Source: Pteria penguin
Lineage: Eukaryota; Mollusca; Bivalvia; Pterioida; Pteriidae
DNA length: 64,000 bases
Reading direction: 5' to 3'
Assembly: GCA_035048485.1 (NCBI GenBank)
Contig: CM068583.1
Coordinates: 69,056,306 to 69,120,305 of the forward strand
Both the position numbers and the translations under genes were made by a program. Below the pieces are notes generated by a model. The model was not told where the DNA came from. It worked only from the letters and a program-made list of their open reading frames with translations, and ran no database searches. Positions within the stretch are counted from its first letter, which is position 1. The number at the start of each line of letters is the position of its first letter. Shown here piece by piece: positions 51,051-60,664 of this stretch.

Positions 51051-53704
51051 TATGTCTGTGTGTGTGCGTGTGTTACATCATTCTAAATTACTAATACATT
51101 ATTAATACAACTGAAAATGTACAGAAACAACAAAGTTCAGAAAAAGTTTCAAAACTTGATTTCGAAATAGAACCAAAAACAAAAACACTTTTCAAACGCC
51201 CTTCTAGATTATTCTAATACATTCACTTTGCTCATGTGCAGCCCATCCTTTATCCATCCATATCTATACTTACGGCATATGATAACAACAGTATCTGTAG
51301 TAGTATGATCCACAACAATCCATCTAGCAGTATATCTATACTTACGGCATATGATAACAACAGTATTTGTAGTAGTATGATCCACAACAATCCTCCTAGC
51401 AGTACAAATGGCCATATCTATACTTACGGCATATGATAACAACAGTATCTGTAGTAGTATGATCCACAACAATCCTCCTAGCAGTACATGTAGCCATATC
51501 TATACTTACGGCATATGATAACAAGAATATCTGTAGTAGTATGATCCACAACAATCCATCTAGCAGTATATCTATACTTACGGCATATGATAACAACAGT
51601 ATTTGTAGTAGTATGATCCACAACAATCCTTCTAGCAGTACAAATGGCCATATCTATACTTACGGCATATAACAGTATCTGTAGTAGTATGATCCACAAC
51701 AATCCTCTGAGCAGTACATGTGGCCATATCTATACTTACGGCATATGATAACAACAGTATTTGTAGTAGTATGGTCCACAACAATCCATCAAGCAGTACA
51801 TATGGCCATATCTATACTTACGGCATATGATAACAACAGTATCTGTAGTAGTATGATCCACAACAATCCTCCTAGCAGTAAATATGGCCATATCTATACT
51901 TACGGCATTTATAAGATAACAACAGTATCTGTAGTAGTATGATTCACAGCAATCCTCCTAGCAGTACATGTGGCCATATCTATACTTATGGCATATGATA
52001 ACAACAGTATCTGTAGTAGTATGATCCACAACAATCCATCTAGCAGTATATCTATACTTACGGCATATGATAGCAGTATCTGTAGTAGTATGACCCACAA
52101 CAATCCTTCTAGCAGTACAAATGGCCATATCTATACTTACGGCATAGAACAGTATCTGTAGTAGTATGATCCACAACAATCCTCCTAGCAGTACATGTGG
52201 CCATATCTATACTTACGGCATATGATAACAACAGTATCTGTAGTAGTATGATCCACAACAATCCTCTGAGCAGTACATGTAGCCATATCTATACTTACGG
52301 CATATGATAACAACAGTATTTGTAGAAGTATGGTCCACAACAATCCATCAAGCAGTACATATGGCCATATCTATACTTACGGCATATGATAACAACAGTA
52401 TCTGTAGTAGTATGATCCACAACAATCCTCCTAGCAGTACATATGGCCATATCTATACTTACGGCATTTATAAGATAACAACAGTATCTGTAGTAGTATG
52501 ATCCACAGCAATCCTCCTAGCAGTACATGTTGCCATATCTATACTTATGGCATATGATAACAACAGTATCTGTAGTAGTATGATCCACAACAATCCATCT
52601 AGCAGTATATCTATACTTACGGCATATGATAGCAGTATCTGTAGTAGTATGACCCACAACAATCCTTCTAGCAGTACAAATGGCCATATCTATACTTACG
52701 GCATATAACAGTATCTGTAGTAGTATGATCCACAACAATCCTCCTAGCAGTACATGTGGCCATATCTATACTTACGGCATATGATAACAACAGTATCTGT
52801 AGTAGTATGATCCACAACAATCCTCTGAGCAGTACATGTAGCCATATCTATATGAGTAACCAATTTTGTATCTGTAAGAACAGTACGCTCCATAGCAACC
52901 TGAAAATGTTTTAAACCTTGTCAGAAAAACTTGTTCGGTTTAACGCAGTAATATGGCCAAGATCTGAACTCTACAACTTTTAATTATAGTAAATGTGACC
53001 ATGCCTTGCGTCCTAAGATTAATATTATTAATATTATCTTTTAAAATTACGCAGAAAAAATAAGACATTGCAAAATTAAGGAAAGATAATAATGAAGAAA
53101 AAGTTCTTTAGTCTTAATACGGAAGGGGAGCCCATTTCGTTTCTTCGTTTAAAACGTGTCACGTGACAACTTTAATGAAAGAACACGAACAATGGTCTAT
53201 TTAATGCATTGTATCAAATATGATTATTAGTCCGCATAAAGTGACGACTGATTCTAGTTCACCCTGAGCATTCTCCCAACACATACCGAAAGGACTGCAA
53301 TCGTAGTTATGACTCACCAATAAACTTAATTGACTTTCTTTCATCGTCATCTTTCTTTGATTTCGCAATTTCCTTTTTTATTACGTATGTCAAAAGGTCG
53401 GAAAAATAGCCGATTAATAGGTCATCTTCGACAAAAGCCAACATTTCAATTGCCTTGATAGACGCCATGGTGTTTTCTTTTTAATATGTTTACTGAATTA
53501 TCATTATAAAAACACATAAATGAAATATGTGTATTGTTTTAAATCGCGAAGATATTTTCTTTTTCTTTTTTTTCTATGGTATTCAAATGCACCTACATGA
53601 TAGATGGACCGGACATACACACTGAACATGTAAAGTAGTAAATGACTATCTTATTACTTACTTCGTACTAAGTACAATATCAGAGTCAGAAATTCGCCCA
53701 GCAT
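49186..53704 (-). CDS. CYYR1/Shisa-like cysteine- and tyrosine-rich membrane protein, four exons
   Basis: Minus-strand exons 53704-53662, 52899-52776, 50762-50617 and 49442-49186 join with matching phases to give 570 nt and 189 residues. Order of parts: a short signal peptide (MLGEFLTLILYLVRS); a Cys/Tyr-rich luminal segment (CYGAYCSYRY, MYCSEDCCGSYYYRYCC); one transmembrane helix (AGAVVGSLVVLAIIVGVIIF, then ICIKNKRGIRG as a basic stop-transfer); and a Pro/Tyr/Gln-rich cytosolic tail (GYQPPPPMGYQQP, YPPPPPQY) ending LKS. This layout is that of the Shisa/CYYR1/WBP1-like adaptor superfamily. PPPY-like motifs in such tails bind WW domains. The exact family member is uncertain. Exon 1 is supported by phase and position only. 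Intron 2 (minus sense) holds a minisatellite built from the end of exon 2. Confidence 0.8.
49998..50153. mobile_element. 156-bp CAGTGGCGG-type MITE (hAT-like ends)
   Basis: The left end CAGTGGCTGGTCCAGGATTT is mirrored at the right by AAATCCGCCACTG. The interior is GC-richer than the surroundings and non-coding. Such CAGTGGCGGATCCAGG-type ends are common in hAT MITEs. The flanking duplication is unclear. It lies in the last intron of the CYYR1-like gene. Confidence 0.6.
50279..50360 (-). mobile_element. 54-bp truncated retrocopy with perfect 14-bp target duplication
   Basis: GACAAAGCTGTATG occurs at 50279-50292 and again at 50347-50360. Between them are 54 bp which, on the minus strand, read CATGTCACGATATGACTGAAA, CGACGTATAACACCAACCAAC. 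The 3' end resembles that of the SINE at 16567-17872 (CCATGTCGCGATACAACGT). It appears to be a strongly 5'-truncated SINE insertion. Confidence 0.75.
50617..50762 (-). CDS. CYYR1-like exon 3 (transmembrane helix)
   Basis: Follows TTTATAAAG and precedes GTAAGTAT. Its first base completes a Pro codon, then GGTIAGAVVGSLVVLAIIVG and VIIFICIKNKRGIRGRIV, APQATGGVAV and one base of the next codon. It has a single hydrophobic helix followed by a basic cluster, so the N-terminal side is outside. Confidence 0.85.
50763..51245. repeat. Intron with (CT)n(GT)n microsatellite
   Basis: A CT run followed by a GT run covers about 51010-51072. The remainder is AT-rich unique intron between exon 3 and the exon-2-derived array. 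Confidence 0.8.
51246..52775 (-). repeat. About 80-bp minisatellite carrying CYYR1-like exon 2 end plus donor
   Basis: On the minus strand each unit reads GTAAGTATAGATATGGCCAC, ATGTACTGCTAGGAGGATTG, TTGTGGATCATACTACTACA, GATACTGTTGTTATCATATG, CC, then the next GTAAGTATAG. The last 50-60 nt of exon 2 and its donor are thus repeated about 19 times. Units alternate between about 82 bp and shorter forms of about 71-77 bp, with one higher-order repeat (compare 51720-52140 with 52265-52700). Most copies have TAG where the exon has TCA, giving an in-frame stop. Copies at about 51708 and 52262 keep the exon form. Confidence 0.93.
52776..52899 (-). CDS. CYYR1-like exon 2 (Cys/Tyr-rich domain)
   Basis: Follows AAACATTTTCAG and ends CATATGCC before GTAAGT. 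It encodes CYGAYCSYRYKIGYSYRYGY then MYCSEDCCGSYYYRYCCYHM, with 7 Cys and 14 Tyr in 40 residues. It is the only copy with an acceptor and a full 5' part, so it is taken as authentic and the 19 copies below it as derivatives. Confidence 0.85.
53307..53468 (-). CDS. Short open frame with strong start context (53 codons)
   Basis: Begins CACCATGG (ideal Kozak context) and encodes MASIKAIEMLAFVEDDLLIG, YFSDLLTYVIKKEIAKSKKD, then DDERKSIKFIGES before TAA. A GTGAGT donor-like site follows FIG, so this may be the first exon of another gene rather than a complete small protein. It sits in intron 1 of the CYYR1-like gene on the same strand. Not recognised. No downstream exon was found. Confidence 0.3.
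   Translation of the reverse strand: MASIKAIEMLAFVEDDLLIGYFSDLLTYVIKKEIAKSKKDDDERKSIKFIGES
53662..53704 (-). CDS. CYYR1-like exon 1 (signal peptide)
   Basis: ATG at 53704-53702, encoding MLGEFLTLILYLVR plus one base, then GTAAGT. The phase fits exon 2 (A plus GT gives Ser). The hydrophobic run is short but acceptable as a signal peptide. Chosen for phase, donor quality and position. Another first exon further upstream cannot be ruled out. Confidence 0.55.
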
Positions 53705-54124
53705 TTTGCGTCGTTTTCCCCGGATCGTTTCTAAGGTAAACACACACTTTCCTCTCTACGCTTGGGCCGTCCTTGTGCATCCCTATTTAATCAATACCTG
53801 TGACGGAAAAGCAATACCGAACCTCAGGTAAATACAATGAATTAAAAGTAGGCATATGAGACTGGTGTAATGTTAGGAATCGATGATATAAATTGCATAT
53901 TCGCCAAAACTAATCGCCATGGACAAAGTCTTTAGGGAGCAACCATTTGATATAAAGAGGAAAGGGGGGGGGGGGGGGAGAAAGACTTTTCAAAGAAAAA
54001 TAATCCGGACAGGGGGTAAGTGAAAATGAAGGACAACTGTATATATCGTAGTGACCTGAAGGACTTCCTAAAGTACAAAGACACTACAGCTAACAAGGCA
54101 CCCTATATGTCACTTGTATTCGTT
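53705..54124. other. Upstream region with poly-G tract
   Basis: Contains a run of 15 G at about 53964-53978 and the presumed promoter/5' UTR of the CYYR1-like gene (TTTCCTCTCTACGCTTGGGCC). No clear core promoter motif. Confidence 0.4.
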
Positions 54125-54385
54125 CCCCGACGGGGACTCGAACCCACGACCAGTGGTGTAGCTACCATTACGCTAAATACGCACGTGCGTACACATCATT
54201 TTGTCAAAATTATAGTGTCTCATGAGAGAGAGAGATATGGTCGTTTTCCTTTTAACCAAACCCCCTGCACTTCTTATGCGTACACATCATTTGCACTCTG
54301 GTTACGCCCCTGACGACTTATGGTACTGAATTACCTAACTGCCATGCATCCGACCCTCTAACCGACTGAACCACCTGAGCGCTTA
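54125..54385 (-). mobile_element. tRNA-like SINE head split by about 200 bp
   Basis: On the minus strand an A-box-like AGGTGGTTCAGTCGGTTAGAG (54385-54350) is separated from a B-box-like GGTCGTGGGTTCGAGTCCCCG (54150-54125). The intervening stretch has its own direct repeat (CGTACACATCAT at about 54188 and 54280) and GGGGCGTAACCAGAGTGC, consistent with a later insertion. Not a functional tRNA. Confidence 0.5.
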
Positions 54386-54959
54386 AATAGCCAATCATTA
54401 GCTAATCCCATGCATGAGAACATGGCCGCGGAAAGTGAAGGGATTTACCCGACGTAAACGATATATATAGATATGGTATGTTTGTATGCTACCCAAAAGG
54501 CCGTCGATTTTTTCATATATATCCATATCCATTCGATTCAGTGACTTAAATCTAACACGAATATTAAATCATGGCCACGGAATAAACTACCCCGGAATGG
54601 CAAACCCAAGCTAACTACTTGAGTCTAACATTTCGGACTAGCTATATACATTCATTCATCTGTGATTCATGCATAATTATACGCCTAAAAGGAACACCAC
54701 GTCACTCATGATGAGCCGAGTTAAAGCAATAAGGTCATCATTTCAAGTCTAAATATTCAGTAATCTTACTAAATCATTATTTGATGCCATTGTCTTTTTT
54801 CTTCAAATCAGGTCCATTATAAGGACCCTTCCAATGAAAATTTCATTGATTTTTCCCAAAATTTTTCCGAAACAATTATCTTTAACATTATGCAAATGCC
54901 GAAATGGGACAAAAATGCTTAAATAACAAAGTAGATGCACCTTTGAATAATGATTTTTC
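54386..54959. other. Sequence upstream of the retrotransposon
   Basis: AT-rich, no recognised gene. It may include a decayed 5' part of the retrotransposon, but the element's 5' boundary cannot be placed. Confidence 0.35.
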
Positions 54960-54971
54960 ATTTGATAACTG

Positions 54972-55430
54972 ATTTTCAGTGGATTACGAGAGGAGGAGAG
55001 GGAAAATTGTGAGGAAAAGTTAAAGCTTTTTCTGGATAAGGAGTTGAATATAAACGAGGAAATTCCAATAGCAAATGTCCATAGGTTGGGTGAGAAACGA
55101 AAGCCTGGAAGTAAACCAAGACCCATAGTCGCGCGATTCATATACCATGATGACATTATGAAAATAAAGCGATCCTCCCGAAATCTCAAAGGCAAACCAT
55201 TTTGGATATCGGAGCAGTTTCCGCAGGAAATTGAGGAGAGACGTAAGGCGCTTTATCCCATTATGACTGAGGAGAGAAAGAAGAACAAGAAAGTCGCGCT
55301 AGTGAAGGACAGACTATATGTTAACGGTGAACTGTTCAGTGGCGCAGAAACAAGATCCGCCCCCGCCTCGCAGTCGGTATCACGTCCGAACAAGCGCTAC
55401 AGGATGCACTCTACTCCCGAGAGAGACTAG
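54972..55430 (+). pseudogene. LINE ORF1-like fragment
   Basis: An open frame from about 54972 to the stop at 55428-55430 lacks a clear ATG at its start. It encodes an acidic/coiled segment (REEERENCEEKLKLFLDKEL), then IPIANVHRLGEKRK, RPIVARFIYHDD and FPQEIEERRKALYPIM, followed by a basic tail. The VHRLG...RPIVARF pattern is that of the C-terminal domain of L1-type ORF1 RNA-binding proteins (Transposase_22-like). The N-terminal coiled coil seems missing, so it is probably truncated. Confidence 0.6.
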
Positions 55431-55478
55431 GATAGGACAGGAGCTAGCCTGTCACCATCCTCCGGACAGTCGGACAAT

Positions 55479-57005
55479 GTGAATGATGTAGATCTTTATC
55501 ATAGTACTTCACTTGATGATAAGGCTTTAAATATCCTTTGTTTAAATGTGTGTGGCCTGATGAGGCGTTGTGAATACCCAGATTTTATTGATTTGGTAAA
55601 TAATTATGATATTTTGTGTTTTGCTGAGTCGAAAACGGACAATTTAGATACACCCGTGCTACCAGGGTTTACTTTCGTAATGAAAAATAGACACAAAACG
55701 TACAAAAGGAAATCCGGAGGCATAGTACTGGGGTTCCGAAAGGAATTCTCGGACTTTATTCATGTGATTGATACTGACAGTAAATATGTGTTATGGTTTA
55801 GAGTTAGTAAGTCCCTACTGAAGTGTGACGAGGATTTAATTATTGGCATAGTGTATATACCACCAGAGGGCTCTAAATTCTGTAACGAAGACCCATTTAG
55901 TGAGATCGAAAATGAATGTTTACATTTTGCATCAAACAACGTTTGCCTTATTGGTGATTTTAATGCCAGAACCGCATCTGAAAATGATTCTTTAGATTTG
56001 ACTGAAGAACGGGTTTTTATTGATGATGTACAATTTCCAAATGTTGTAAATGACTTAAATGAGTTGAATATTCCCTTAACACGGAGCAGTGAGGACACTA
56101 AGAAAAATAATTTTGGTAACATGCTTTTAGATTTTGGTAAAGGGAATAACATGGTTATTTGCAACGGCAGATTTGGGTCAAATTCATCCCTTTTTACCTG
56201 TAAAAATAAGAGTGTCGTAGATTATTGTATTGTTTCCTCGGGTTTCTTGAAAAATGTTACATCATTGAGTGTTTTAGATTTTGATCCTCTTGTGTCTGAT
56301 GTTCATTGCCCCTTGTCGTTTGTAATTACATCTGAAAAAGACTTGAACACAACTCAAAAGGATATTCCCAAAGATCGGAAAGTTTTTATAAAGAAATGGG
56401 ATGCCAGTAAATCGGATGTGTTTTTATCAAATATTGATGTTGAAAGAGTAAATGAGTTGCCATTAAAAATGGAGTCCTGCTCAGAAGAAAACATTACAAA
56501 TGAGTTTGTAAATGAATCTGCCTCCTTTTTATGTAATATTTTAACAAATGCTGCATCGAACACTTTTGGTTTTGTAAATAGATCTGTAAATAGTAAAACA
56601 AATACATGTACAAATAAAGATAAACCATGGTTTAATGCTGAGTGTAGAGGTGCAAGAAAATGTTTTAGAATTGCACGGAGAAGATATAAAATCAATAGAT
56701 CACACCGAAACCGAGATGAAATGGCAGTGAAAAGCAAACAATATAAAAAAGTTATGAACAATTGCATCAAAAAACACAAAAAAGATATACAGGATAAAAT
56801 GAAACAACTTAAAACATCAAATCCTAAAGAATATTGGAAGATCATTAATACAAAATACGATCATAAAAAAGGTACCAACATTGACATGAATACATTATTT
56901 ACATTTTTCAAAGATTTAAATCAGGATGATAACAACGATGAAATTCTGCCAGATGTACCTGATACATTTGTATTGCTGTCAATGATATTAGTGATGCAAT
57001 TTTAA
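55479..57005 (+). pseudogene. LINE ORF2, endonuclease part, frame broken near 56968
   Basis: Apurinic/apyrimidinic-type endonuclease landmarks in order: LNILCLNVCGL (residues about 18-27), CFAESKTD (E at about 51), GIVYIPPEG, LIGDFNART (about 157-165), and SDVHCPLSF (about 275). A linker rich in Lys/Arg follows (KPWFNAECRGARKCFRIARR, NPKEYWKIINTKYD). A one-base shift near 56968 sends the frame to a stop at 57003-57005. The correct continuation (DAILNVPFDEDEILKAVKNL) is in another frame. Confidence 0.85.
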
Positions 57006-57886
57006 ATGTACCTTTTGATGAAGATGAAATTTTGAAAGCTGTTAAGAACTTGAAAAACAACAAGGCATGTGCTGAAGATGAAATAGCAAATGAGTATATA
57101 AAAAACTCGGTTGGTAAAATGATGGGTGTATATATATAGCTTTTTAATCTTGTTTTTAACAGTGGTATACTACCTGATGAATGGTTGAAAGGGAATATTA
57201 TCCCCATTTATAAAAACAAAGGTAGTGCATGTGATGCAAAAAATTACAGACCTATTACTATTGTGAGTTGCCTTGGTAAACTGTTTACATCTATTTTGAA
57301 CTCTAGACTATGTAAATTCTCTGATGAAGTTTCCTTGATTTGTGAAAATCAGACTGGTTTTAGAAAAAGATATTCCACATTTGATAACATTTTTACTTTA
57401 AATACGTTGATAGATTTGATGTTCCATGGTAAACAAAAATTATTTTGTGCATTTATAGATTTTGAAAAAGCATTTGATAAAGTTTGGCGAAATGGTTTAT
57501 GGTATAAACTTTTATTGAACAATATTAATGGGAAAATGCATTCATTGATTTTTAACATGTACCAAGGTATAAAATCGAGAATTGTTTTTAATGGTAATTA
57601 CTCGAGTTACTTCCCCTGTAACAGTGGCTTGAGACAGGGAGAAAATTTGTCACCATTTCTCTTTTCCCTATATTTGAACGAAATTGAAAATTTCTTTGCA
57701 GAACATAATATTACTGGATTAAACAACATCAACAATGAAGTCACTGAAAAATTGCACATTTATTTTAAAATGTTTATATTACTATATGCTGATGACACTG
57801 TTTTGTTTGCAGAATCAGCAAATGATTTACAAAGGGAACTTGATGTTTTTAAAGATTATTGTGATATGTGGAAATTAAAAAGTTAA
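57006..57886 (+). pseudogene. LINE ORF2, reverse transcriptase core, with internal TAG
   Basis: Carries the conserved blocks NIIPIYKNKG, NYRPITIVSCLGKLF, DFEKAFDKVW (motif A), GLRQGENLSPFLFSLYLNEI and LLYADD (active site, 57784-57795). A TAG at 57137-57139 interrupts the region upstream of RT block 1. A one-base addition in an A run near 57880 (AAATTAAAAAG) shifts the frame before the next block. Confidence 0.9.
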
Positions 57887-57905
57887 TGTAAATAAAACCA
57901 AAATA

Positions 57906-58982
57906 TTGGTTTTTTCCAAAGGGAGACAATCCAATTTTAACTTTACTTTTAATGGTAATAATATTGAGATTGTTAAAGATTTTACCTACTTGGGTGTGAC
58001 TTTTGCCAAAAGTGGAAACTTATTAAATACTTTAAAAGTAAATGCTAAAAAAGGTTTGAGAGCTATGTATGAGGTTTTAAAGAAGGGGCGTTTGCATAAA
58101 TTATCAATTAGTTGCCAGTATGACCTGTTTGATAAAATTGTTAAACCTATTTTGCTGTATGGTTGTGAAATATGGGGTTTTTGTAATTTGGATGTTATTG
58201 AGCGTATTCATCTAAAATTTTGTAAAATGTTATTAAATTTAAAACGTACTACTCCCAATTTTATGATTTATGGAGAGTTGGGTGTTTACCCGTTATCCAT
58301 ATATGTCAAAACTAGAATGGTCAGCTATTGGTCAAATGTTGCTTTTAATGTAAACAATAAGGTATCACATATATTGTATTGCCTTTTATTCCAGAAATCT
58401 GCTATTGGGGAAAATCCATCAAAATGGTTGTCATGTATTAAAAATATTCTTGATTCATGTGGTTTCACAAATGTATATTTTGGAAATTTTAATGGTTTAA
58501 ATTGTAAATGTTGTAAATGGATTCATTTGTCAATTAGACAGCGGTTGGAAGATCAGTTCCAGCAGGTGTGGAGAAGTGATGTTTTTAACTCTCCTAAAGG
58601 TTTATTTTATCGTATGTATAAAAAAAAATTTAACTTTGAAAACTACCTAGATATTCTTGATGCTAATAATCGTATTGCTTTCTCCAAATTCCGTACTTGT
58701 AATCATCGTCTGCCAATTGAAACTGGGAGGTGGCATGGGATTGATAGGCAGTTTCGCAAATGTTTCTTGTGTAACTTGAATGACCTTGGTGATGAATTCC
58801 ATTATTTATTTAAATGCCCATATTTTGTTCATAGCAGATCCCGTTCTATAGAAAGACATTATAGAATTCATCCAAATTCTTTAAAACTTAAAGCTTTAAT
58901 GCAATCAAATAACATCATTGTCCTTCGAAAACTCTGTAATCTTCTCAAAATTATTTTCCGGGGCGTAGCTCCCCCTACGTAA
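57906..58982 (+). pseudogene. LINE ORF2, thumb and C-terminal zinc-knuckle
   Basis: Starts with MVFSKGRQSNFNF, FTYLGVTFAKSG (the RT region after YADD). It then covers a long helical part (KPILLYGCEIWGF, FCKMLLNLKRTTPN) and the C-terminal FRTCNHRLPIETGRW, CFLCNLNDLGDEFHYLFKCP, a CCHC zf-RVT-type motif. Ends at TAA 58980-58982. Open throughout for 358 codons, so damage to the element is recent. Confidence 0.9.
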
Positions 58983-59403
58983 TCCTATATGCTATTACTG
59001 TTTCTGAAACTTCAAACTTGTGTATATATCTTTATTTATATGTGTACTTGTATGTTTTGAACACTACTTATAGTTATATTGAATGTATTTATTGTATATA
59101 TGTTTGTCTCGATACCATTGTATTCAATGGTTCATGAGAAATAAAGAATCTGAATCTGAATAAATATAAAAAAAAAAATAAATAAATTGAAAAAAAAAAT
59201 AATAATATTAAAAGCCGGATAGACTTAGAATCTAAATTCTTTTGATATTTTGTCAAAATAAAATCCAACTGCCCGAGCTGAGAAATTAAACAAAACTGCA
59301 GATAAAAGATAATAGTAAATTTTTATATTAATAATGTCGGAATAATAATGTAATGCACTGTCACGGACGGACGAACGCTGTGATCAGCATAATGTCGAAG
59401 TTA

Positions 59404-59516
59404 AAGCTGGACTTTCACCATAAAAAGCCGAGATGTTCCGAATTTTTTTACGGGCGGTCGACCTCGCTCCCGTAAAATATTTTCGAAACATTTCAGCTAT
59501 TTATGGTGAGAGCTGT
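59404..59516. repeat. 113-bp imperfect palindrome
   Basis: The left arm AAGCTGGACTTTCACCATAAA, CGAGATGTTCCGAA, TTTTACGGGCG is mirrored around GGTCGACC by CGCTCCCGTAAAA, TTCGAAACATTTCAGC and TTTATGGTGAGAGCTGT. Arms are about 52 bp. It could fold as a long hairpin, and is probably a MITE or the core of one. Confidence 0.85.
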
Positions 59517-59636
59517 ACATAGTCAATCAATAAAATGCAATCCACAGTTTCACAATTCACAGCGCACGTCACAACAAATATTCAGTCAATTTAGTTGAGA
59601 CAACCGCAATCCCATGGTTGACGTCGGGTCTACTTA

Positions 59637-59835
59637 TATACACACAACATGTTTATGGTGATTTTCTGTCCTAGTCCACATGTCATTTCATATCCGCTTA
59701 TAGACACACATGTTTAAGGTGATTTTCTTTCCTAAGTCCACCTGTCATTTGATGTCTACTTGTAGACACACAACATGTTTAAGGTGTTTCTCTATCCTTG
59801 TCCACCTGTCATCTGATGTCTACTTATAGACACAT
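59637..59835. repeat. 63-bp minisatellite, first block (about 3-4 units)
   Basis: Units TAGACACACAACATGTTTAAG, GTGATTTTCTATCCTAGTCC, ACCTGTCATTTGATGTCTAC. The same family as the larger block at 61530-62190, about 1.7 kb away. Confidence 0.9.
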
Positions 59836-59861
59836 GTCCTTTTCTAACTTTAAATTTAGAT

Positions 59862-60664
59862 CTACTCTTGACCCACGGTATAGTTGGGGAATTGTGTGAC
59901 GTCAAGGTATCTTCCTAACAGCTTAAAACTCAATGGTGTTGGCTGTAGGAGCACTGAAAAGTATCAAGATGAGTCCAAATAAAAAGTCTGTATATTTATT
60001 GAAGGCACAAAGACGAGTGAAATGACATAATGAGATGTTTTACAATAAAATATAACTGAAAGAAAGCATTTTAAAACAATCCAATTATGTCATACAATAA
60101 AATATATCTGAAATAAAGCATTAAAACAATTTTACAACAAAAGGTCAAGGTCATTTCCAATCAAGGTCAAGTAAAACAAGGTGAAATAAGACTGAAATAT
60201 TTCTAAATAATACTTAGTTCTACATGAACTAATTTAAAGATAGGCCAAACCAAAAATGATGAAGTGTGATCAATAATATTAATGTAGAATAGTAATTTAA
60301 TTTAGTTCCAAAGTGTATTTATCCCAAGTTATATTCACTGTTAAGGCGCTGTCCTATAAATAGCAGACAAAATAACAACAATGAAAAATCTACAACTAAA
60401 TAACAATAAACTATACAAATATCGATTACAATAACACTGCATAATCTAAAAGATAAAGGGCTGAATATCCAATATTAAAACACAAATGAACTTACTTATA
60501 AAGGAAAGGATAAGGCCTGACATTGGGCAAGACTTGCCAAGTAAAATCATATTGGCCGCAATCTCACAGCTCCTTGTGGTAATAATTTCATCAATATCGA
60601 ACCCGATGCAGAATGTTATTAAACATATAACCGATAAAACAATACTAACTCTACTATTTTCCAT
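59862..60664 (-). CDS. Possible two-exon secreted peptide gene
   Basis: The minus-strand candidate joins 60664-60496 and 59953-59862 (261 nt, 86 residues). Exon 1 starts MENSRVSIVLSVICLITFCIG, a good signal peptide, followed by FDIDEIITTRSCEIA and LLGKSCPMSG with two Cys, and ends before GTAAGT. A TACTTTTCAG acceptor joins in phase (A plus TG) to LLQPTPLSFKLLGRYLDV, then TQFPNYTVGQE and TAG. KLLGR could be an amidation/cleavage site as in neuropeptide precursors. No family recognised. Splice phase and signal peptide are the only support. The intron border lies in one of two 62-bp direct repeats. Confidence 0.3.

Larger units (their letters stand above)
54960..59165 (+). mobile_element. Non-LTR retrotransposon (LINE), nearly complete but inactive
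   Basis: Ordered parts: an ORF1-like fragment (to 55430), endonuclease (55479-57005), reverse transcriptase (57003-57886), C-terminal region with a zinc-knuckle (57906-58982), and a 3' UTR ending AATAAAGAATCTGAATCTGAA and A-rich sequence. ORF2 has two single-base frame changes and one stop. The order and an apurinic-type endonuclease place it among jockey/CR1/L1-like lineages. The clade is not resolved from motifs. The 5' end is unclear and no target duplication was identified. It lies outside the gene introns, in sense orientation. Confidence 0.9.
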
